NCBI GenBank assembly: GCA_963922335.1
Contig: CAWUIB010000002.1
Coordinates: 1-64,000 of the forward strand
Reading direction: 5' to 3'
Source of the DNA: CALBPI01 sp963922335
GTDB lineage: Bacteria > Pseudomonadota > Gammaproteobacteria > Steroidobacterales > Woeseiaceae
DNA length: 64,000 bases
Shown: piece after piece, positions 58,630-64,000 of the stretch
Numbering within the stretch: the first letter of the stretch is position 1
Layout: every line of letters starts with the position of its first letter
Position numbers and translations under genes: made by a program
The notes under the pieces: generated by a model
What the model saw: only the letters and a program-made list of their open reading frames with translations
Told to the model about the DNA's origin: nothing
The model's database searches: none

Positions 58630-59325
58630 CTAGAGCGGCAGAAATATCCTCGGCAACCAATAGCCCGGGCCACCGCCTGGTGGAACCTGAAGTTGCGTGG
58701 GTAGAAGATCCTCTCGAAGCGCACCGTGCGGTCCGATAGCGATATGGATCTCCGCTTGCTGGGTGTCGCCTAACGGCTCGCAGCCAAAGCCTTGCAATGG
58801 GCCCTCACCAACGCTTGCGTAGCCCGAGAGACTCAAACGTGCCCGGCGTGTGGCGCGACCTCCCAGACCGATTGCGCCAGCCCCTGCATTCACACAGTTC
58901 GGACCGAGAACGTCTCTTGCACTGCACCCCCCAGGCAAGCATTGATCCGGACGGTTAAAGTAGATCAGCCAAAGCGAAAACGCTTCGATTGCGCCGGGCA
59001 CAGCGGGCCCGGCTGAGAGGTCTGTCGCCAGGGTGGCGGGCGGATAACAGTAGGAGCCCGGTTCCGGTGTCGGCATACGGACAAACGCCGCAATACCATC
59101 TTTCAGCCGCAGTATTTTGGCGCTACTCCTTGGAATCTCAGCGCGCTCGCCACCAAAGGGCAAAGGTTGTGAACAGTCTCCAAACGTCTGCGTGGACAGT
59201 GCGCCGCGTTGCTCCACGATCTGACCAACCTCCACCTCATCCGCGACAGCCGTAGCGCTGCCGACAGCGCTCCAACCTCCCAGAACAGCGAGAATCGCAG
59301 CTACCTCGAACAGTCTCTTCTTCAT
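58630..59325 (-). CDS. Exported Cys-containing protein, unrecognised
   Basis: A 231-residue protein with a signal peptide (about 1-27: KKRLFEVAAILAVLGGWSAV, ending in TAVADE). I do not recognise the family. The mature part has six Cys residues (GDCSQ, GSYCYPP, DQCLPGGCS, GPNCVNAG, FGCEP), which suggests disulfides in the periplasm or outside. The N-terminal part, with IVEQRGALSTQTFGDC, resembles FecR-like or SH3-like exported domains only vaguely. The C-terminus has a beta-rich IHIAIGPHG region. The ATG at 59325 has AAGGAAA upstream; an earlier in-frame start would spoil the signal peptide. Confidence 0.65.
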   Translation of the reverse strand: MKKRLFEVAAILAVLGGWSAVGSATAVADEVEVGQIVEQRGALSTQTFGDCSQPLPFGGERAEIPRSSAKILRLKDGIAAFVRMPTPEPGSYCYPPATLATDLSAGPAVPGAIEAFSLWLIYFNRPDQCLPGGCSARDVLGPNCVNAGAGAIGLGGRATRRARLSLSGYASVGEGPLQGFGCEPLGDTQQAEIHIAIGPHGALREDLLPTQLQVPPGGGPGYWLPRIFLPL

Positions 59326-59569
59326 CGTTTTGTTTCCTTTTGGTTTCTGGATCGATGCAGGCGTTACCTGCAAACCTCGACGACCCCAATCGCCCCACGA
59401 GGCACGTCACTTTCGGTGACAGGGGAAACGCTAGATGAAGCTGACCAACGGCACTTGAAGAACACCTGAAGAATGCATGAAGAAGCCCCGAGGCCAGACT
59501 CGACGGCGACGGTGTTCTGATTGCGCACCAGTGGTATCCTCGCATCACCATTTTTCAGGAGCGATCAGG

Positions 59570-60406
59570 ATGCGCGCATCAATTCGACGTGGACTAGGAC
59601 TTACAGCACTCACTCTGATGTTTGGCACTGCTTGGGCCATGCATCACGAAGGAGATGGTCTCGCCAAAGCCATCGCGGCCGACTATCGCGAGGCAGACCG
59701 CGCACGCGATGAATATCGACACCCGATGGAGACGCTCAAGTTCTTTGGCATCAAACCGGGTATGACCGTTGGCGAATATGGTCCTGGTGGTGGTTGGTAC
59801 ACGAGAATTCTGGCGCCGTGGATTTCAGCGTCCGGCACGTATGTCGCAGTCAACGCCGACGTCGAGAAGTATCATGCGGGCGCTTCTGCCGAACGCAACG
59901 CAGAGCGCAAGAAATTTCCACAGACCTTCCCAGGGCAAGTTGCAGAGTGGACCGGGCTCGCTGCAGACGCGATCGCCGCTGTTGAGATCGATGAGGCACC
60001 GGAATGGGAAGGCAAACTCGACGCCTTCCTGATCTTCCGCAGTCTGCATGGTCTGTCGCGCAAGAACCTGGCTGATGAGACGGCCAAACATGCCTACAAT
60101 TTATTGAAGCCGGGCGGCGTCGTTGGTGTGGTGCAACACCGGGCGAAAGAGTCCGCTGCATGGGACTACACGCGCGGCCACAATGGCTACCTGAAGCAAT
60201 CAGAAGTCATCGCTCTGTTCGAAAGCGCAGGTTTCGATCTCGTCCTCGAGAGTGAAATCAATGCGAACGCATCCGATTCGGCGGACTGGGAAGGAGGCGT
60301 CTGGTCCCTGCCCCCCACCTTTCGGCATGGCGACAAGGACCGAGCCAAATACGCGGCTGTCGGAGAGAGCGATCGAATGACGCTACTCTTCCGCAAGCCG
60401 GGTTAG
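59570..60406 (+). CDS. Methyltransferase-fold protein with signal peptide
   Basis: A 278-residue class I SAM methyltransferase-like protein. The N-terminus (1-23: MRASIRRGLGLTALTLMFG, then TAWA) is a clear signal peptide. Motif I reads MTVGEYGPGGGWYTRILAP (about 65-83), and a later LDAFLIFRSLHGLS and LLKPGGVVGVVQHRA correspond to motifs II and III. Exported forms like this are common in gammaproteobacteria but their donor is puzzling, since SAM is cytosolic. AGGAG lies 10 bases before the ATG. The 59374-59569 gap holds no other gene. Confidence 0.82.
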   Translation: MRASIRRGLGLTALTLMFGTAWAMHHEGDGLAKAIAADYREADRARDEYRHPMETLKFFGIKPGMTVGEYGPGGGWYTRILAPWISASGTYVAVNADVEKYHAGASAERNAERKKFPQTFPGQVAEWTGLAADAIAAVEIDEAPEWEGKLDAFLIFRSLHGLSRKNLADETAKHAYNLLKPGGVVGVVQHRAKESAAWDYTRGHNGYLKQSEVIALFESAGFDLVLESEINANASDSADWEGGVWSLPPTFRHGDKDRAKYAAVGESDRMTLLFRKPG

Positions 60407-60412
60407 ACGCGT

Positions 60413-60886
60413 TTAGGTTACCAGGAAGCTCAGGCGCCCTTCGCCATAGGAAGGCACGTTGAGTTGAAATCCAATCGGCGTACCGTTCGTCGCGAGCTGT
60501 CCGACGAATTCGCTGGCCTCACCGGGGCCCAGCGTTTTGTCAAGCCGAAGATGCTGGTCGTCTTTTTCCGTCATGAGCAAGCGTGAACAGATGTTCATGA
60601 CTTCATAAAAGTTGGCGCTAATCGCCTCGCTGATATCGTTGCTCTTCACCATGTCCTGCGCTGTGGCTGCAGGAATCATTGAGAGCGCAGCGCCGGCATA
60701 AGCGACAAATGCAGGATCGCCTCCACCTATCGCGACGAGCTTATCGTTGTCATCGATGTAGGTTGCCACGTACTGGTCCGAGAAATCGTTGGCGTCAGCG
60801 CCACTGACACCAAGGCCATCACCCAGAATGATACCCAGCAGCTCCGCTACCGCGGTGGTCTCGGGTACTACAAATGTCGTGCTCAT
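60413..60886 (-). CDS. CheX/CheC-like CheY-phosphatase candidate
   Basis: A 157-residue protein that matches the catalytic pattern of CheC/CheX/FliY phosphatases: E95-x-x-N98 in FYEVMNICSRLL, with a Pro exactly 23 residues after the Asn (P121). These enzymes remove the phosphate from CheY-P. The usual D/S four residues before the Glu is Ala here, with a Ser one position further out. It lies 20 bases downstream of a cheY gene. Overall similarity is low, so the call rests on the motif and context. An inactive scaffold or adaptor role is also possible. Confidence 0.6.
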   Translation of the reverse strand: MSTTFVVPETTAVAELLGIILGDGLGVSGADANDFSDQYVATYIDDNDKLVAIGGGDPAFVAYAGAALSMIPAATAQDMVKSNDISEAISANFYEVMNICSRLLMTEKDDQHLRLDKTLGPGEASEFVGQLATNGTPIGFQLNVPSYGEGRLSFLVT

Positions 60887-60906
60887 GATCGGCCTCCTGC
60901 CGAGCG

Positions 60907-61269
60907 TTAATTCAGAAACTTGCCGACCACTTTTTCAAATGAGTCGACGGTAAAGGGTTTTGCGATCAGGAATTGCGCGCCGGCGTCCGTTGCCCGTTTG
61001 CGCATTTCGGTGCCCGCTTCGGTGGTCACGAAACCGAACGTGGTTTCGACGCCTTCCGAGCGCAGCGTCTCCAACAATTCGATGCCTGTCATGTTCGGCA
61101 TATTCCAATCACAAAAGATGAGGTCGGGTTCTGATTCCCGGATCATGCCCAACGCGACGGCGCCATCTTCGGCCTGAACCACGTCTTTTGTGGCTACACC
61201 CGCCTGGCGGAGTGTGCGCAACATCATCATGCGCATCGCTGCGCTATCGTCGACCACGAGTATTTTCAT
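60907..61269 (-). CDS. CheY-like single-domain response regulator
   Basis: A 120-residue receiver domain alone. The acidic pair D7/D8, the phospho-acceptor D54 in IFCDWNMPNMTG, a Thr near 82 and K104 in LIAKPF are all in place. Its length and lack of an output domain fit CheY, which acts on the flagellar switch or as a phosphate sink. It is followed by the CheX-like gene 20 bases on, and lies near cheB and cheR. The 191 bases upstream to the HDOD gene hold no gene. Confidence 0.9.
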   Translation of the reverse strand: MKILVVDDSAAMRMMMLRTLRQAGVATKDVVQAEDGAVALGMIRESEPDLIFCDWNMPNMTGIELLETLRSEGVETTFGFVTTEAGTEMRKRATDAGAQFLIAKPFTVDSFEKVVGKFLN

Positions 61270-61460
61270 TAATCACCCATTTCGGCGTTGCAAGTAGAAA
61301 GTAGTGCTTGTTAGGGCGCGTGTACTGACACACCCGTGGTCCTAATAGCGACCGCATATTCAATCGCTTTAGCAAATTTCCACTTCGAAAATCCCGTTCA
61401 ATTAATCCCTATCGGTGCCGCTGGCTTCAATATCCTGCAAAACCCAAGGGAATCAGGGAT

Positions 61461-62342
61461 ATGACGCCCGAAACACTGGCGAGCGAAGTAAGCGACCTGG
61501 CCTCGATGCCGGACATAGCGATACAGATCAATAACCTGTTGTCCGATCCGAACAGCAGCGCCTGGGATATCGGGCGGCTAATCGAACAGGATCCTGGTCT
61601 TAGCGCCGCGTTACTGCGCATCGCGAATAGCGCGCTCTACAACAACGGAATCCCAGTAAATGCCATTGACCGAGCGGTGACCGTAGTAGGCACACGGGAG
61701 GTCAGAGACCTCGCCTTTGGCGTATGCGCGGTTGAGGCGTTCGACGGGATTTCAAACCAGCTGATTACGATGGAAGACTTTTGGTACCACAGTTTGCGCA
61801 CGGCAGCGGCAGCCCGTGCGGTTGAAAAGGTCAGCCGAAAACGCTCTGGCGGTTCTATGTTCATCGCAGGCTTGCTGCACGACATCGGGCAACTCGTGAT
61901 GTTCAGTCGCCGCCCGGAGCAGTCTGAACAGGCGCTGAAGCTATCGGTTGATCGCGACGATGGCAGATCGACATTCAATTCCGAGCACGAGGTCTTTGGT
62001 TTCGACCACACCGAAGTGGGCGCGGCACTCGCTACCCAATGGGGTTTACCAGCATATGTCATCGACGCCATCCGATTTCATCACCAGCCCTTTTCTCACG
62101 GCATGGATGACGAAGAGCAGGCCAACCGGATCGAGGTAGTTGCATCGATCGTTCATCTGGCCAATGCTGCAGCGATCATCGGCGAGGTGGAGAGCACCAG
62201 TCTCGATGATGGGCCTGTCCTACATGAAGGGGTACTCGAAAAGCTCAATTTGACCGTTGACGATCTGCCAGAAATTCTGTCGGTATCCGCGGACACCGTA
62301 GACGAGCTATTGCGAGTATTCGTACCAGCGAGCGCTGCCTGA
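61461..62342 (+). CDS. HDOD-domain protein
   Basis: A 293-residue protein with an HDOD domain (about 8-205). Marks are the N-terminal LASMPDIAIQINNLLSDPN, LLRIANSALYNNG (51-63) and HD at 140-141 in GLLHDIGQLVMFSRR. HDOD proteins are HD-like but mostly lack full metal sites and act in signalling; several work in chemotaxis or type IV pili regulation. No output or receiver domain is attached here. It runs opposite to the chemotaxis genes on both sides. AGGGAT-type sequence precedes the ATG. Confidence 0.88.
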   Translation: MTPETLASEVSDLASMPDIAIQINNLLSDPNSSAWDIGRLIEQDPGLSAALLRIANSALYNNGIPVNAIDRAVTVVGTREVRDLAFGVCAVEAFDGISNQLITMEDFWYHSLRTAAAARAVEKVSRKRSGGSMFIAGLLHDIGQLVMFSRRPEQSEQALKLSVDRDDGRSTFNSEHEVFGFDHTEVGAALATQWGLPAYVIDAIRFHHQPFSHGMDDEEQANRIEVVASIVHLANAAAIIGEVESTSLDDGPVLHEGVLEKLNLTVDDLPEILSVSADTVDELLRVFVPASAA

Positions 62343-62350
62343 GCACCACT

Positions 62351-63454
62351 TCAAGCAGCACGCAATTCATTCGCTGACAGCCGAATGAGTTCACTCCCGA
62401 TTTCGTTGAGCGAAAGCACGTGTTGTATGGCACGCTCCTCAACTGCCGCCTTCGGCATGCCATAAATGACGCACGTTGCCTCATCCTGCGCAATCGTAAC
62501 CGCGCCCGCCGCCTGAAGGAGCTTCATGCCCTCCGCACCATCTCTGCCCATGCCCGTCAAAATGACACCAACCACCGGCTGGACTCGCGCTTTCGCAATC
62601 GAGGCGAACAGTACATTGACCGAGGGGCGGTGAAAGCCGACACGCTCGCCGTCATCGAGAGTGCAAACGAGTCCGTTTCGATCTCGTGCGACCCGCAGAT
62701 GATGACTGCCGGGTGCCACGTAAACACAACCGCGCTCTATTTTTTGCCCGTGCTCAGCGTGGTACACCTTCATCTTGCTGAGCTCATCCAGCCGCTCTGC
62801 AAAGGATCGACTAAACGTATCTGGTATGTGCTGGGCAACGACGATCGGCGGTGCATTGCTCGGCAGTCGCGAAACGATATCCTTGATCGCCTCCGTACCG
62901 CCCGTCGACGCGCCGATCGCAATAAGCGGGTCGCCAAGACCCGGGGCCAGTGTTTTCGTCGGCTGGCGGAATACGCCTGTCATGACCGGCACGCTGTTGA
63001 CCGATGACGTGCGCCCTTGGGGCGACAGCGCATTCAGATTCACGGCCGCGGCGTTTCGAACCTCATCGATAATGATCTCTGCGGCTGCCTTCAGCTCCTC
63101 GCCACGCCCGACCGCAGGCTTCTCGATAAAACTGACGGCGCCAAGCTCCATCGCTTTTTGCACCAATGCCGAGTTGCGTTCTGCGAGCCTCGAAATCATG
63201 ACAACCGGCATCGGCCGTAACCTCATGAGATTGGCAAGGAACGTGACCCCATCCATACGCGACATTTCAACGTCGAGCGTGAGGACGTCCGGCTCGAGCA
63301 GTTTGATTTTCTCTCGCGCATCGTAGGCATCCACTGCGACGCCGACGACTTCAACATCGGGCTCCGACTCAAGAATGCCGCGCAGCAGTTGGCGCGCGCT
63401 TGGAGAATCATCAACCACCAGCACGCGAATGCTGTTAAACAGCGCGACGCTCAC
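62351..63454 (-). CDS. cheB: Chemotaxis protein-glutamate methylesterase
   Basis: A 367-residue CheB that removes methyl groups from chemoreceptors when its receiver is phosphorylated. The receiver (about 9-125) has D15/D16 and phospho-acceptor D61, but the next motif reads DVEMSRMDG, with Ser65 where Pro is usual. The catalytic domain (about 175-367) has S183 (GASTGG), H209 (VAQHIP) and D305 (GMGRDGAEG). The start is GTG, two bases after the cheR stop. No obvious Shine-Dalgarno is free, which suggests coupling to cheR. Confidence 0.93.
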   Translation of the reverse strand: MSVALFNSIRVLVVDDSPSARQLLRGILESEPDVEVVGVAVDAYDAREKIKLLEPDVLTLDVEMSRMDGVTFLANLMRLRPMPVVMISRLAERNSALVQKAMELGAVSFIEKPAVGRGEELKAAAEIIIDEVRNAAAVNLNALSPQGRTSSVNSVPVMTGVFRQPTKTLAPGLGDPLIAIGASTGGTEAIKDIVSRLPSNAPPIVVAQHIPDTFSRSFAERLDELSKMKVYHAEHGQKIERGCVYVAPGSHHLRVARDRNGLVCTLDDGERVGFHRPSVNVLFASIAKARVQPVVGVILTGMGRDGAEGMKLLQAAGAVTIAQDEATCVIYGMPKAAVEERAIQHVLSLNEIGSELIRLSANELRAA

Positions 63455-63456
63455 CC

Positions 63457-64000
63457 TCAGGCCACTCGCTTGTAGATAGTTCGACCCAGGAGTCGGAAGT
63501 CTTCAGATACGCGATGCAAGGATTCCGAATGCCCCATGATCAAGAGCCCATCGGGATCCATGGCGGTGTGAAATCGTCGAACCAACTCAGCTTGTGAGTC
63601 CTTGTCAAAGTAGATCACTACGTTCCGACAAAAAATAACGTCGAACGGCGCTAGCTTTGGCCATTCCGCGAGCAGGTTCATCACTCGAAAATCGATCATC
63701 CTCTGCAACGACGGCTTGACCCGAACCTTGCCGGCCTGCGCGCCCTTTCCGCGCATGAACCAGCGCTTCAGTCGCGCTTCAGCGAGACCGTCGACTCGAT
63801 CCATTGTGTAGATACCGCGCTTCGCAGTTGCGACAACCTGCGTATCAATGTCGGTCGCCAGAATATCGATCTGCCAACTCCCGGGGTTTGGCACGGTCTC
63901 CGCAAGTGTCATCGCGATCGAGTAAGGCTCCTCACCGGTAGAGCAGGCTGCCGACCAAATCCTGAGGCGCTTCGACCCTCGCTTTATATGCTCCGGAAGA
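63457..64000 (-). CDS. cheR: Chemotaxis methyltransferase CheR, N-terminus outside window
   Basis: The C-terminal 180 residues of a CheR, which methylates chemoreceptor glutamates with SAM. The frame is open to the window edge and contains the SAM-binding WSAACSTGEEPYSIAM, ILATDIDTQVVATAKRGIYT, then the FDVIFCRNVVIYFDKDSQ motif and a final GLLIMGHSESLHRVSEDFRL. The N-terminal helical domain is missing only because the sequence stops. It overlaps no neighbour and is followed by cheB two bases later. Confidence 0.93.
   Translation of the reverse strand, partial: LPEHIKRGSKRLRIWSAACSTGEEPYSIAMTLAETVPNPGSWQIDILATDIDTQVVATAKRGIYTMDRVDGLAEARLKRWFMRGKGAQAGKVRVKPSLQRMIDFRVMNLLAEWPKLAPFDVIFCRNVVIYFDKDSQAELVRRFHTAMDPDGLLIMGHSESLHRVSEDFRLLGRTIYKRVA

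Noticed and set aside
1..64000. CRISPR array, tRNA, rRNA, insertion sequence, phage or attachment site
   Set aside because: None seen on reading both strands; the only tandem repeat is the coding one at the left edge.

Overview
The window reads as chromosomal DNA of a free-living, probably marine, gammaproteobacterium. It is GC-rich and densely coded in compact operons, with no sign of phage, plasmid, insertion sequence or CRISPR. The Entner-Doudoroff operon is paired with a HexR/RpiR regulator and HexR-type operators, which points to Gammaproteobacteria, as do RraA, a YghU-type GST and a two-gene pntAB. I cannot fix the family from sequence alone. No rRNA or tRNA gene was seen.

Layout. 0-2 kb: start of a glycine-rich lipoprotein, a PP2C phosphatase and rraA. 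2-8 kb: glyoxylate shunt (aceA, a divergent LysR regulator, glcB), a YghU-type GST and a DM13 protein. 8-12.7 kb: a five-gene minus-strand acyl-CoA operon (acyl-CoA synthetase, MaoC hydratase, HSD17B4-like SDR, thiolase, small ABM protein). 12.9-15.7 kb: a PlcP-like metallophosphoesterase, a PAP2 phosphatase and a GT4 glycosyltransferase, read here as a membrane lipid remodelling module. 15.7-20.3 kb: glpK with a thioesterase, then a three-gene plus-strand set (alpha/beta hydrolase, quinone oxidoreductase, anchored redoxin).

20.3-27.4 kb: a pntA-pntB-trxB-leucine dehydrogenase operon centred on NAD(P)H, then a YceI protein and a cytochrome b561-YceI fusion. 27.5-34.1 kb: branched-chain 2-oxoacid dehydrogenase E1alpha/E1beta/E2, hppD with a divergent Lrp-family regulator, an orphan ParA and a YHS protein. 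34.2-39.8 kb: zwf-pgl-edd-eda with tightly overlapping genes, and hexR diverging from zwf across two HexR-type operators. 39.8-52.2 kb: a PLP aminotransferase, then a complete glycogen operon malQ-glgC-glgA-glgB-glgP-glgX.

52.2-56.9 kb: an aldehyde dehydrogenase diverging from a TetR regulator across an AT-rich stretch with two related palindromes, then a fused sat-cysC overlapping inorganic pyrophosphatase. 57-60.4 kb: a winged-helix/TPR regulator, an unrecognised Cys-rich exported protein and a methyltransferase with a signal peptide. 60.4-64 kb: chemotaxis genes (a CheX/CheC-like protein, CheY, an HDOD protein, CheB and part of CheR).

Together the genes describe a heterotroph that burns acetate or fatty acids (glyoxylate shunt, acyl-CoA operon), amino acids (LeuDH, BCKDH, HPPD) and sugars (ED route), stores glycogen and swims. 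Nothing is an unmistakably new system. The best leads are the PlcP/PAP2/GT4 set, the divergent CheX-like protein, the sat-cysC-ppa coupling, the redox operon, and the paired operators at 53.8 kb. Function calls rest on recognised motifs and family resemblance, without database searches.
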